Origin: Acetatifactor sp.
GTDB taxonomy: Bacteria > Bacillota > Clostridia > Lachnospirales > Lachnospiraceae
DNA length: 64,000 nt
NCBI GenBank assembly: GCA_024695935.1
Contig: JAILHH010000022.1
Location: 124,001-188,000 of the forward strand
Direction of reading: 5' to 3'
Made by a program: the position numbers and the translations under genes. Below, piece by piece: positions 34,578-43,065 of this stretch (within the stretch, counting starts at the first letter, position 1; the number at the start of each line of letters is the position of its first letter). Under the pieces are notes generated by a model. It did no database searches and was not told the origin of the DNA. It saw only the letters and a list, made by a program, of their open reading frames with translations.

Positions 34578-35528
34578 TCAATTATAAACTTCCACATCCA
34601 TCAAAAGCCCCTGGGGATGGTCACCGAAAGCGCAACCAAAGAGGTTTAAACCTCCCACATGGGCTGCATCGGCTTTCACACCAAGCCTGAAGCTTATGAA
34701 TTTGTTGCCGTCAAGATCCAAAGATTCCATGTTCTCATCGGAAACCTTTGTCTCATTGTCAAAAACTCCGTCATTATTGATCCTGATGTTTTTCAGGATG
34801 CCGTACTGAGTCATGGTATCGCCCCACCAGTCGGGGTTAAGAACACCGCGCCTTCCTCCGAAATCTCCCGGGATCAGCATTGTCTCCAATTCTCTTCCGT
34901 TCACCCACACTGACACATCGGACGGCCAGTCATTTTGGTATCCCGGAGCTTCGGAACAAATCTCAAAGGAGAATCTGATCTCCTTTACCTTTTTTTCCTT
35001 AAACAGGTAAGTTGGGAACCTGTATTCAACGAATCCGTTTCTGAACCACAAAAGCTCCGCTTCCGACCTGTCCACGCAATAAAAGCTTGAAGGCGAATCC
35101 TCCAGTCCCAGGTACCCCTTTGCACTTGCCAGACCGCAGTTACCATCCACATCGCACTCAAAATAGTTGCCGATGGGCATGGGGAATGAAAATACCGAAG
35201 TCTCCTTTGGATCCCGCCTGTGCTCAAACACATTCATATACATATCTTCAAATACTATGCCGCACATCTTTTGACTTCCTCTGACTCCGGGTCTCTCCCG
35301 CATCACTATCATTCCGGCATCCTCCAAAACCTTTGCATGCATTGCAGCCGAGGACTGAGGGATATCAAATTCCTTTGCGATCTCAGAGATGTTGGCGGAA
35401 TGCTCTGTCAGATATTTGAGGATCTCAAGCCTTATCTCAGATGAGATGGCCTTTCCCACTTTCACGACACTCTCCGGCTTATCAATATCAAGTTCCAGTC
35501 TCTTTTTGTTTGTTGTCCTTATCTCCAA
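34578..35528 (-). CDS. ArsR-type HTH regulator fused to a carbohydrate-sensing-like domain
   Basis: This 316-residue protein has an N-terminal winged HTH (residues about 20-85: G-K-A-I-S-S-E-I-R-L-E-I-L-K-Y-L, then I-S-E-I-A-K-E-F-D-I-P-Q-S-S) of the ArsR class. It lacks a metal-binding Cys pair. The remaining 220 residues are beta-rich, with W-P-S-D-V-S-V-W-V-N-G-R-E-L and G-G-R-R-G-V-L-N-P-D-W-W, like a jelly-roll ligand domain. Such regulators sit beside hemicellulase genes in Firmicutes. It lies between GH2 (same strand, downstream) and GH43 (divergent), so it probably represses or activates both in response to a sugar. Confidence 0.8.
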   Translation of the reverse strand: MEIRTTNKKRLELDIDKPESVVKVGKAISSEIRLEILKYLTEHSANISEIAKEFDIPQSSAAMHAKVLEDAGMIVMRERPGVRGSQKMCGIVFEDMYMNVFEHRRDPKETSVFSFPMPIGNYFECDVDGNCGLASAKGYLGLEDSPSSFYCVDRSEAELLWFRNGFVEYRFPTYLFKEKKVKEIRFSFEICSEAPGYQNDWPSDVSVWVNGRELETMLIPGDFGGRRGVLNPDWWGDTMTQYGILKNIRINNDGVFDNETKVSDENMESLDLDGNKFISFRLGVKADAAHVGGLNLFGCAFGDHPQGLLMDVEVYN

Positions 35529-35809
35529 ACCCTTTTAACCTCCTGATCTGGTGAATGCATAAATAAAACTGTAGTTTCGCTTATTTTTATGACATATTTT
35601 TTGTTAGTTTTTTTCTCCAATAAAACCGCATATATTTGGGCAGTATTTACATAGTCTTTTTGCATCCTCAATGTTATATTAATCTCATCAGCGAGAATTT
35701 GCAACAGTATTTTTGTTGTTTTTAGAGGAGAACAGCCATCTTCATCAGGGCAGTCTCCCTTTGTTAAACCTGCGCTCAAAAATAAAAAGAGATTGGATAA
35801 GAAACAAAA
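35529..35809. promoter_or_regulatory. Divergent intergenic region between ArsR-type regulator and GH43 genes
   Basis: This 281-base AT-rich gap must hold both start regions and presumably the regulator's operator. No clear dyad or consensus promoter pair could be assigned by eye. A minus-strand frame crossing it has no ribosome site and is treated as noise. Confidence 0.4.
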
Positions 35810-37393
35810 ATGAAAAGTGACATGGAAACACCCAAAAATAAGAAAACAAAGGCAATCATTTTCGGCTTCACGGCAGTCTTTGCAGTGTTTGCAATATGCC
35901 TTATTTGTTTTCAAATAATAAATAAAGGAAAAGAAGAAATGGGAAATATCGAACTTAGCGACAATAATGCTTTTACTTTTTCAAACATAGACGGGCTTGG
36001 CGTGAAAGGGATCGGAGATCCGTTTATGTTAAAGGTTTCCCCCACAGAATATTATATGTACTGCACCAATTCTGACTCCGGGCTCTCCGTATGGGCAAGC
36101 TCTGATATGGTAAACTGGGAGATGAAGGGAGAGATCTACAGCAAGGATCAGGACGGTGCCTGGGGATATCAGAATTTTTGGGCACCGGAAGTCTTTGTAA
36201 AAGACGGAAAATACTATCTGATCTACACTGCCAGATATGAAAAAGACAGACTGTTAAAGATCGGTCTGGCGGTTTCCGACAGTCCCGCAGGTCCCTTTAC
36301 CGATGTGGTAAAAGGGGAACCGTTTTTAAATCCGACAAAGGCTGTCATAGACGGTGATGTTTTTGCTGACGAAGACGGCTCCATGTATATGTATTTCGTT
36401 CTGGACTGCTCCACAAATACGGTAAACGGCATAAATACCAGCCAGGTATATGGAGTAAAGTTAAAGGATGATTTAACAGGTATGGATGGAACTCCGGTGC
36501 TTTTGACAACACCGGATCAGCAATGGGAGATCGAAACAGGAAATTATGTATGGAATGAAGGCCCCATCGTCATAAAACACGATGCGACATATTACCTGGT
36601 TTATTCATCAAGCTGCTATGACAATCCGGCTTACAGTCTGGGTTATGCAACAAGCGACTCCCCCCTGGGGCCCTTCACAAAGGCTGAGGAAAATCCGGTC
36701 CTTACCGCCGTGGGGCTGGAAAACGTATCTGGCTCAGGTCACAACAATTTCGTATTAAGCCCTGACGGCACGGAAATCTGGGCTTCTTATCACACACATA
36801 CAAATGTAAAACAGCCCTCGGGAGACAGACAGTGTAACCTTTGCAGGATAGGATTTACAGATGATGGAAAGCTGTATTTTAACGGACCTCTGGTAACAGA
36901 GCAGCCAAAGCCGTCCGGAAACGGTATCACTAATATAACCGGTTCATTCAATGCCACGGCAGAGAAAACCGAATGTAAACTCCTTACAGACGGTGCCATC
37001 TTGGTTCACGCCGAGGGAAGATATGCCACCGATTATGAACTTTCCAAGGGGTTGTCCCTTCCGGTTAACGAATCAGGCGTCATCAACATTGAAATGAATG
37101 ATAACACCGAAAATGATGATCCCGCAAAAAACATTTCCGGAATAGCCATTTATCCCGGAAGCGGGTCAATCCACGATATATACTCTGTAAAACTAAAACT
37201 TGATGACGCGACCACCACAGAGTACATACTCCCGGCGGATGCAACCGCACCCCTTTGCCTGTCATTTACCGGGACACCTGCAAAATCAGTCACTGTGATC
37301 CTGACTCCTTCTGAGGGCACAAACTCCATAACCCTTTCGGAAATAGAGTTGTTTAGCGGCGATTGTGCTGCTGTAAACGGTGACGTAGAGTAA
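35810..37393 (+). CDS. Membrane-anchored GH43 glycosidase
   Basis: This 527-residue protein has an N-terminal membrane helix (residues about 17-38) that serves as signal anchor, followed by a GH43 five-blade propeller. The base Asp is in G-I-G-D-P-F-M near residue 67. The modulating Asp is in the segment around K-A-V-I-D-G-D-V-F. The acid Glu is in W-N-E-G-P-I-V near residue 249, and S-G-S-G-H-N-N-F completes the site. A beta-rich C-terminal domain of about 120 residues follows, perhaps a CBM. It likely acts outside on arabinan, xylan or galactan side chains. It is divergent from the ArsR-type regulator gene and followed by a bidirectional terminator. Confidence 0.87.
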   Translation: MKSDMETPKNKKTKAIIFGFTAVFAVFAICLICFQIINKGKEEMGNIELSDNNAFTFSNIDGLGVKGIGDPFMLKVSPTEYYMYCTNSDSGLSVWASSDMVNWEMKGEIYSKDQDGAWGYQNFWAPEVFVKDGKYYLIYTARYEKDRLLKIGLAVSDSPAGPFTDVVKGEPFLNPTKAVIDGDVFADEDGSMYMYFVLDCSTNTVNGINTSQVYGVKLKDDLTGMDGTPVLLTTPDQQWEIETGNYVWNEGPIVIKHDATYYLVYSSSCYDNPAYSLGYATSDSPLGPFTKAEENPVLTAVGLENVSGSGHNNFVLSPDGTEIWASYHTHTNVKQPSGDRQCNLCRIGFTDDGKLYFNGPLVTEQPKPSGNGITNITGSFNATAEKTECKLLTDGAILVHAEGRYATDYELSKGLSLPVNESGVINIEMNDNTENDDPAKNISGIAIYPGSGSIHDIYSVKLKLDDATTTEYILPADATAPLCLSFTGTPAKSVTVILTPSEGTNSITLSEIELFSGDCAAVNGDVE

Positions 37394-37401
37394 TAAGAAC
37401 A

Positions 37402-37437
37402 AGAATCCGACCCACAAATACAGGTCGGATTCTTTTA
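37402..37437. terminator. Intrinsic terminator between convergent genes
   Basis: AGAATCCGACC (37402-37412) pairs with GGTCGGATTCT (37423-37433), followed by a T run. It serves the GH43 gene and perhaps the convergent membrane-protein gene. Confidence 0.85.
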
Positions 37438-37438
37438 A

Positions 37439-38104
37439 TTATTTTTCTCTATGCATTATTATTTCTTCGTCACCGCTCAGGATAATAGAATCTGATACGG
37501 CATCATAAGCAAAAGTTTGCTTTTCTTCTCCAAACATCATCAAAACTTTATCTTTTTCTAATGTATATGTTCCACTCTTTTGAAGTTTTTCGGTGTAGGA
37601 ATATATATCCGAAATAACATCGTCAAGCATCTCGTCCACATACTCATCCAAATTCTTTCCCAGTGTCTTTTCGATGTATTCTTCAAGTCCGGCAACTTCC
37701 ATGTATTTGTAGAATTCTTCTTCAGAAATATTTTCATCACGAAGATCATCTTCCAGCTCATCCTCGAAATGTTCTCTGAGTGCAGTTTTGCTGAATGTTC
37801 TGATGCGCTCTGTCCATATATCCAGTTTGGTTTCATTAACTGTTAATTCACAGTTTCCATCCTCCGAAATGATTAACGACACTTCAATGTTTGCATCCTT
37901 AAAATCAAAATAATCTTTGATCTCGCTGTTTTTCATATCACCAAGGATATTCTCATCAATAACAGCCGTCGTCATCCATCTGTCGGATATGTTCTTTATA
38001 AATGCCCTTTTTGCTATATATTTCATTATAAAAAGAGCTCCGACGCAACAAAGGATCACCATCAAAGCCACAAGTAAAATAATAACTATTTTTTTCTTGT
38101 TCAT
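37439..38104 (-). CDS. Membrane-anchored protein of unknown function
   Basis: This 221-residue protein has an N-terminal hydrophobic segment (residues about 5-28) and an acidic extracytoplasmic domain rich in Glu/Asp and helical repeats (E-D-E-L-E-D-D-L-R-D-E-N). No lipobox is clear: C-C-V-G lies inside the helix. I do not recognise the family. It is last in a minus-strand group of three exported proteins, 25 bases after the preceding lipoprotein gene, all AT-richer than the GH genes around them. The C-terminal part (K-D-K-V-L-M-M-F-G-E-E-K-Q-T-F) resembles small lipocalin-like strands seen in other Lachnospiraceae exported proteins, but that is a weak impression. Confidence 0.6.
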   Translation of the reverse strand: MNKKKIVIILLVALMVILCCVGALFIMKYIAKRAFIKNISDRWMTTAVIDENILGDMKNSEIKDYFDFKDANIEVSLIISEDGNCELTVNETKLDIWTERIRTFSKTALREHFEDELEDDLRDENISEEEFYKYMEVAGLEEYIEKTLGKNLDEYVDEMLDDVISDIYSYTEKLQKSGTYTLEKDKVLMMFGEEKQTFAYDAVSDSIILSGDEEIIMHREK

Positions 38105-38128
38105 ATGATAATACTATACCTTTCGCTA

Positions 38129-39025
38129 TCAAAAATCTCCGATCCTATCGCGGAGTTCCAAGTACTCTGCCTCTGAAAGATTGCTTCGAGGCAATTCTGT
38201 AATGTCATATTCTGGTTCATTGTAAATCCACTCAATAGTAAACGCAGGTGTATCCTCGCTTTTAACAGGAATCTCTAAAAAGTAAAATCTTGACTTGTCA
38301 ACATATAAATCAGGGAAGGGATTTTCTCCATCCATAGCCCAGTCGCATACTGACTGTATTGTATTATCATTGTGTTTGCCGGTATTGTGACTTTCAACAA
38401 ACTCTGTCATAACGTCAAGGCAATCACCTCTCACCACCACTTCTGGTCCAAGAACAATTGTCAAAAGTTCATTTTCCAAATAACAGAATTCTTCTGTATA
38501 GTAGATGTCGTCATGATTTCCGGATAATTCTAATTGGGGAATTCCGTAATCTTTTTTGTCAAATCTTGCAGTTACAAATAGTTTATCGCAATCAGCACTT
38601 TTAATCTTTACATCTACCGGAACAGCTACCGTTCCCTTGTCTTCGCTTTCATTTGTTGCCTCATCGTAAACATACATGCGGTCTACTATTTCACCGTCAA
38701 GTTGAAATCTCAATACAACTTTTATTTTATTGTCTTCCCCATCCAAAGGTTCAGCACGCAATAACTTTACTCTTTGATCTCCACCAAGTTCGCCCCAATT
38801 ATTGTTTGAAACGATCATTGTTTCACCAAAAACTATTACCTCATCCCCCATTACGGGTTCCTCTTCAGCTTCCGCTTCAGCATCTTCCTCTGCTTCACCT
38901 TCCGATGCTATGGCAACTTCCTGTTCAACCGCATTGTCTGTTGACTCCGTATTCGCCTGTTTCCCTTCACATGCAGTAAGGGATACCAGCAGAATAGTTA
39001 ATACTGTCAAATATTTCTTTTTCAT
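38129..39025 (-). CDS. Lipoprotein with acidic linker, function unknown
   Basis: This protein of 298 residues starts M-K-K-K-Y and has lipobox S-L-T-A-C, anchoring it at about Cys19. A Glu/Ala-rich linker (residues about 30-60) follows, then a beta-rich domain of about 230 residues. The linker is a low-complexity run of GAA/GCT codons. No catalytic motif is visible. The gene overlaps or abuts its neighbours (the upstream lipoprotein gene ends 5 bases away), so the three exported proteins are one operon. The start ATG at 39025 is preferred to one 9 bases upstream because it leaves GGAGATTG as the ribosome site. Confidence 0.7.
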   Translation of the reverse strand: MKKKYLTVLTILLVSLTACEGKQANTESTDNAVEQEVAIASEGEAEEDAEAEAEEEPVMGDEVIVFGETMIVSNNNWGELGGDQRVKLLRAEPLDGEDNKIKVVLRFQLDGEIVDRMYVYDEATNESEDKGTVAVPVDVKIKSADCDKLFVTARFDKKDYGIPQLELSGNHDDIYYTEEFCYLENELLTIVLGPEVVVRGDCLDVMTEFVESHNTGKHNDNTIQSVCDWAMDGENPFPDLYVDKSRFYFLEIPVKSEDTPAFTIEWIYNEPEYDITELPRSNLSEAEYLELRDRIGDF

Positions 39026-39030
39026 TTTAA

Positions 39031-39594
39031 TCAATCTCCTATAACAATTGTTGCTGACTTATTCTCGAAATTCATTTTTTTAAATTTCACACTTTTAGGA
39101 CTGTTTCCGCTGATAACTCTATATCTGTTCTTACCCGGCGTGCAGAAATAGTCAATGTCATATGTTTTTCCATCCAGTTTAAACTTAAGAGCAAAATAAT
39201 AATGATCATACCCGGGTTCCACCTCTGATCCATCCTGGTATTCATAAGTGGACTTTGTGAAATCAAATATTTTTACGGCCATTCCATCTTCGAAATGATA
39301 TACGATATCTTTTAAAATCTCGAATTCTTCTCCATAGTTCGCATCTTTGTTAGAAGAATCATATTTTATCCTTGGACCGATCTCAGATACATCCTCGCCT
39401 ATCAGTTTATCGATTTCTTCCTGAACCGGTTCAATTTCCTTTGCAGAAAGAGATATACTGTTTTCAATTTCATCATGAGTTTGTTCAAATAGAGTCACAT
39501 ACATTGATTCATCCGGAATTTCCCGAGACATCCCACACGAGCACAGATTAGCAGAAAAACACAAAGACAAAATAATCAGAACTGCTTTTTTCAT
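39031..39594 (-). CDS. Small lipoprotein of unknown function
   Basis: This 187-residue protein has a typical lipoprotein signal ending L-C-S-C-G (lipid Cys near residue 20) and a charged domain of about 165 residues with F-E-D-G-M-A-V-K-I-F-D-F and D-Y-F-C-T-P-G-K-N-R-Y motifs. It is the first gene of the three-gene exported-protein operon. I do not recognise a family. The spacing of one Cys in the mature part argues against a zinc-ribbon role like that of the lipoprotein at 3202-4203. Confidence 0.7.
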   Translation of the reverse strand: MKKAVLIILSLCFSANLCSCGMSREIPDESMYVTLFEQTHDEIENSISLSAKEIEPVQEEIDKLIGEDVSEIGPRIKYDSSNKDANYGEEFEILKDIVYHFEDGMAVKIFDFTKSTYEYQDGSEVEPGYDHYYFALKFKLDGKTYDIDYFCTPGKNRYRVISGNSPKSVKFKKMNFENKSATIVIGD

Positions 39595-39810
39595 AATACC
39601 TCTCTAATTCTTTTCAAAATAATTATATTAAAATAACCACCGACCTTATTTAAATCAATACATCAATTACCCTCCCACAATATAGATTTGCGAACAATTT
39701 ACCCATACCATTATATATATATATATGTTTATTCAAGTCTTTTATCCAACCATTTTCCGGGTTTTACAAAGCCTGACATTGTTCTCATTCCAAGGACGAT
39801 CATAGTAAAA

Positions 39811-39842
39811 AAGAGCCTTGCCAAACAGATGGCAAGGCTCTT
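39811..39842 (-). terminator. Intrinsic terminator of the GH30 gene
   Basis: AAGAGCCTTGCCA (39811-39823) pairs perfectly with 39830-39842; on the minus strand a T run follows. The rest of 39595-39810 is AT-rich, includes a short (TA)n run at about 39711-39726, and shows no gene. Confidence 0.88.
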
Positions 39843-39870
39843 GATCATTCTTGAATACTGCAAAATTAAA

Positions 39871-41271
39871 TCAGCATTTACTTATAACAGTAGTTATTAT
39901 ACTATGTTTTTCAGACTTGATATCAGCGAGCTTCCCGTCAAGGCGGATTGAAAGGGTACGATCCTCATCCGTTCTGTTTAAGATCACGGTAACAATGGAG
40001 CCGTCCTTATTTTCAAAGCTCACAGTCTCGATCCGGCCGTCATATATACTTGATCCTATCCTCACAGCTCCCGGGCGAACAAATTTGCTGATATGTCCCA
40101 TGTAATAATATGAGGATCTGATATCCAGTTCCTTTTTATTTTTGTCATAGACAATAGGCGCTTCACCGACCCATATTTTTTCGGGAGCCCATCCGGACTC
40201 TATCTGTTCATCCTTCCAGTGGTCGGGGTTACCCTCCTCATCCAGGATCATGTTCCAGTCGGTCCAGCCGTTGGAATAATTGTTAAGGTCACCTATGATG
40301 TCATGGGCATATCTCTCCCCGGATTCCTCCGGAGTCTTTCCTGCCGACTTTGAATGTTCTGATCCAAGGATCAGTTTATCCGGGAACACGTTGTGAAAAG
40401 CATCAAGGGCTGCAAAATGTTCTCCGGAGTACCAATGCACTGCTATTCCGTCAGGTCCTTCATAGCCCTTTTCGCCGGTTATCCTCTTGTCCTTAAAAAT
40501 CGTAAGGGCTCTGTCCATGGTTCGCTCCTTGTTGTGATCCCACACAAAGATCTTTACATCGCCAAGGCCATTCTTTATTAAATCAGGCTTTAAGTATTTG
40601 TTGGTAAACTCCGCTTCCTCCTCCTTTGAATAGAAGCAGGATTCCCAGTTTTGCTCAGCTTTTGCCTCGTTTTGCGGAGTCACTCCCCACACTCTGACTC
40701 CCTCTTTTTCATACTCCTGTATGAACCTTGTAAAGTAATGAGCCCATGTTTGATAACAGTCGTTTTTTAATTTTCCACCCCTGTTCATCCTGCCGTTTGT
40801 CTTCATCCATGCCGGCGGTGACCAGGGACTGCAATAAAGTTTTAACTCCTCCGCAGTTTCAAAGGCTTCCTTCAAGGCGGGAATTATATATTCTCTGTCA
40901 TGGGAAATGTCAAAGTTTTTAAGTTCATGATCTCCATCCACTTCATCATAGGAATAAAAGTCTTTGGAAAAATCGCAGCTGTTGATGGTGGATCTGATAA
41001 GGCTGTAACCTATACCCTTTTCACTGTCAAAATATAGTTCCATCGCTTTTTTATGAAGTTCTTCCCCCATGTATTCCAGGTTCAATGCCGTAGCTTCAGT
41101 CATCGCTCCGCCAAAACCCACGATCTCCTGGTACCTTGCCTCGGGATATATATTAAGAAGCCTGTCCTCCCTTCCGTCGGGATCCGGCTTATCATCATAG
41201 AATTCTACCGTGGGAAGTTTTTCCATGAATCTATTTTTGCCATAATTGGTCTCATATATCTGAAGTTTCAT
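39871..41271 (-). CDS. Cytoplasmic GH30 family glycosidase
   Basis: This 466-residue protein has GH30 marks: G-F-G-G-A-M-T near residue 52, S-P-W-S-P-P-A-W-M-K-T-N near 148, acid/base Glu202 in P-Q-N-E-A and nucleophile Glu305 in G-S-E-H-S-K. The C-terminal beta side domain is complete (N-K-D-G-S-I-V-T-V-I-L-N-R). There is no signal peptide, unlike the GH30 at 15791-18661. It belongs to the glucosylceramidase/beta-1,6-glucanase/xylosidase-like branch; substrate unknown. AGGAGG directly touches an ATG at 41283, so the ATG at 41271 is used; neither spacing is ideal. Confidence 0.88.
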   Translation of the reverse strand: MKLQIYETNYGKNRFMEKLPTVEFYDDKPDPDGREDRLLNIYPEARYQEIVGFGGAMTEATALNLEYMGEELHKKAMELYFDSEKGIGYSLIRSTINSCDFSKDFYSYDEVDGDHELKNFDISHDREYIIPALKEAFETAEELKLYCSPWSPPAWMKTNGRMNRGGKLKNDCYQTWAHYFTRFIQEYEKEGVRVWGVTPQNEAKAEQNWESCFYSKEEEAEFTNKYLKPDLIKNGLGDVKIFVWDHNKERTMDRALTIFKDKRITGEKGYEGPDGIAVHWYSGEHFAALDAFHNVFPDKLILGSEHSKSAGKTPEESGERYAHDIIGDLNNYSNGWTDWNMILDEEGNPDHWKDEQIESGWAPEKIWVGEAPIVYDKNKKELDIRSSYYYMGHISKFVRPGAVRIGSSIYDGRIETVSFENKDGSIVTVILNRTDEDRTLSIRLDGKLADIKSEKHSIITTVISKC

Positions 41272-41322
41272 ATTCTCGCACATCCTCCTGTCGGCTTTGT
41301 TTTAGTCAAAAAATATTTTCAG

Positions 41323-42081
41323 TCAGTGATAATCCACCTTCACCATGGTAAGGCCCTGAGCCGGAGCTGTTACCCCCGCCTCTTTTCTGTCCCCTCGTTC
41401 CAAAAGTTCCAACATGTTTTCGGGACTCCTCTTATCAAAACCTACCTCCAAAAGAGTGCCCGTAAGTATCCTCACCATATGCTGTAAAAACCCGCTTCCG
41501 TGATATGTAAAAATCACATAGTCATCTTTTTTTACGATATCTATCATATCCACATTTCTGACAGTTGACTTCTTCATCCTTGGATTTGCGCAAAAAGCCG
41601 CAAAATCATGCTCCCCCACAAGGTACGAAGCTGCTTTTTTCATTTTTTCGATGTCAGGCATGCCATCCAATGTATAGACATATTTTCTGTCAAATACGGG
41701 CTTTCTCTTTCCGCCGTAGCATGTGTAGCGGTAGGTTTTTCCGATGGCATTATACCTGGCATGAAACCTCTCGCCCGCGATCTTTACCTCGTTTATGCAG
41801 ATATCATCCGGCAGATACCTGTTCATATAATCTCTGATCTCATCCTCTGAAAGCTCTGTTTCAAACTTTGCATTTGCGACCATACACAGGGCGTGAACCC
41901 CGGCATCCGTTCTTCCTGCACAGAGAATTTCAACCGGTGGTTCATCATCCGGTATTCCGACCATTTTGGACAATACGCGCTCGATCTTGCCCTGTATAGT
42001 CATGTCGGTGCCCGGCTGATGTTCCCATCCAAGATATCTAGTCCCGTCATATGAAATTTCGAACCTGTAATTTTGTTTCAT
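41323..42081 (-). CDS. truA: tRNA pseudouridine(38-40) synthase
   Basis: This protein of 252 residues makes pseudouridine at positions 38-40 of tRNA. The catalytic Asp59 stands in A-G-R-T-D-A-G-V-H-A. Other marks are Y-D-G-T-R-Y-L-G-W near residue 11, R-Y-N-A-I-G-K-T-Y near 110 and G-S-G-F-L-Q-H-M-V-R near 200. The start at 42081 gives the usual length; a longer frame to 42120 adds a Lys/Trp-rich extension not found in the family. It is a housekeeping gene with no functional tie to the GH genes. Confidence 0.95.
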   Translation of the reverse strand: MKQNYRFEISYDGTRYLGWEHQPGTDMTIQGKIERVLSKMVGIPDDEPPVEILCAGRTDAGVHALCMVANAKFETELSEDEIRDYMNRYLPDDICINEVKIAGERFHARYNAIGKTYRYTCYGGKRKPVFDRKYVYTLDGMPDIEKMKKAASYLVGEHDFAAFCANPRMKKSTVRNVDMIDIVKKDDYVIFTYHGSGFLQHMVRILTGTLLEVGFDKRSPENMLELLERGDRKEAGVTAPAQGLTMVKVDYH

Positions 42082-42294
42082 TTTAATCAACCAGCCTTTT
42101 GTCTTTTTGATCATCACCACTATTGTAACAGTAAATCATCCCTTTTTGCCACAACGAAATACATAAAAATATGCGAAATCCCGGGGCAGGTGCATAAAAA
42201 ATCCGGTTCTAAAAAGACTGATTTAAATGTATAATTATATAAATATTAAGGACATGTTCATTCAAAATAAGAAACAAAAAGGAGAACTGCTTTC

Positions 42295-42972
42295 ATGGAG
42301 ATAAGACCCATCGCCCATATTCATACGGATTTCCCGGAAAAGTTCGGAATTCCAAGGCAGAGTAATATCGTAAAGGGCGCCACCGGCGTAATAAAGTTTG
42401 AACCGGAATTTAATTCACCCGATGCGGTAAAGGGCATGGAAGAATTCGATTATCTGTGGCTGTTGTGGGAGTTTCAAGATGTTGATAGAGGTTCGTTTTC
42501 CCCCACGGTTCGCCCGCCAAGAGTCGGTGGAAACACCAGGCTTGGTGTCTTTGCCACCCGTAGTCCATTCAGGCCAAACCCTATAGGGCTCTCCAGTGTC
42601 AGACTCGAAAAAATAGAATATACAAAAAACGGTCCACTGATACATGTTTCCGGCGTGGATTTAAAAGATAACACTCCGATTTTTGACATAAAACCATATT
42701 TAGCCTATGCGGACAGCCATCCCGATGCTGCGGAAGGTTTCGCAGGGAAAACTGCTTTTAAACCACTTGATGTGCTCTTTCCGGATGATCTGTTACAGCT
42801 CCTGCCCTCTGAAAAAAGAGAAACTGCCGTCGCACTTTTGAGAGAGGATCCCCGTCCCGCTTATCACGATGATCCGGAGAGGGTCTACGGAATGAATTAT
42901 TCCGCTTTCGATATCAGATTTAAAGTTTCGGGAAATGTGTTAACGGTCGTAGAAGTAGTGTGCATTAATTGA
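42295..42972 (+). CDS. trmO: tRNA (N6-threonylcarbamoyladenosine 37) N6-methyltransferase
   Basis: This 225-residue TrmO/YaeB-family protein is a SAM-dependent beta-barrel enzyme that methylates t6A37 in tRNA-Thr(GGU). Visible marks are I-A-H-I-H-T-D-F-P-E-K-F-G-I-P-R-Q near the N-terminus, L-G-V-F-A-T-R-S-P-F-R-P-N-P-I-G-L-S near residue 90 and H-V-S-G-V-D-L-K-D-N-T-P near 120. The ribosome site AAAGGAGAACTGC precedes the ATG. It lies beside truA (divergent), a second tRNA modification gene. Confidence 0.92.
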   Translation: MEIRPIAHIHTDFPEKFGIPRQSNIVKGATGVIKFEPEFNSPDAVKGMEEFDYLWLLWEFQDVDRGSFSPTVRPPRVGGNTRLGVFATRSPFRPNPIGLSSVRLEKIEYTKNGPLIHVSGVDLKDNTPIFDIKPYLAYADSHPDAAEGFAGKTAFKPLDVLFPDDLLQLLPSEKRETAVALLREDPRPAYHDDPERVYGMNYSAFDIRFKVSGNVLTVVEVVCIN

Positions 42973-43001
42973 TTGAATTTAATAAACAAATTTGGTAAAA
43001 T
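42973..43001 (+). promoter_or_regulatory. Promoter of the COG2509 flavoprotein gene
   Basis: TTGAAT (42973-42978) begins right after the trmO stop and is followed by TAAAAT (42996-43001) at 17-base spacing. Confidence 0.6.
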
Positions 43002-43007
43002 ATTTCC

Positions 43008-43050
43008 AGGGATGAAGTTTGTAAAAGACCTCATCCCTTCTTGTTTTTTA
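43008..43050 (+). terminator. Leader or trmO terminator hairpin before the flavoprotein gene
   Basis: AGGGATGA (43008-43015) pairs with TCATCCCT (43031-43038), followed by TCTTGTTTTTT. The stem starts about where transcription from the 42973-43001 promoter should begin, so it could either end trmO transcription or act as a leader attenuator. Confidence 0.6.
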
Positions 43051-43065
43051 GAAAGGAGCATCACT

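Noticed and set aside
35519-35914. Minus-strand 131-residue frame in the ArsR/GH43 gap
   Set aside because: It overlaps the start regions of both divergent genes, lacks a ribosome site and has no family pattern.
39711-39726. (TA)n run as a recombination or origin site
   Set aside because: It is only about 16 bases and sits in ordinary AT-rich intergenic DNA; no DnaA boxes or flanking repeats are seen.
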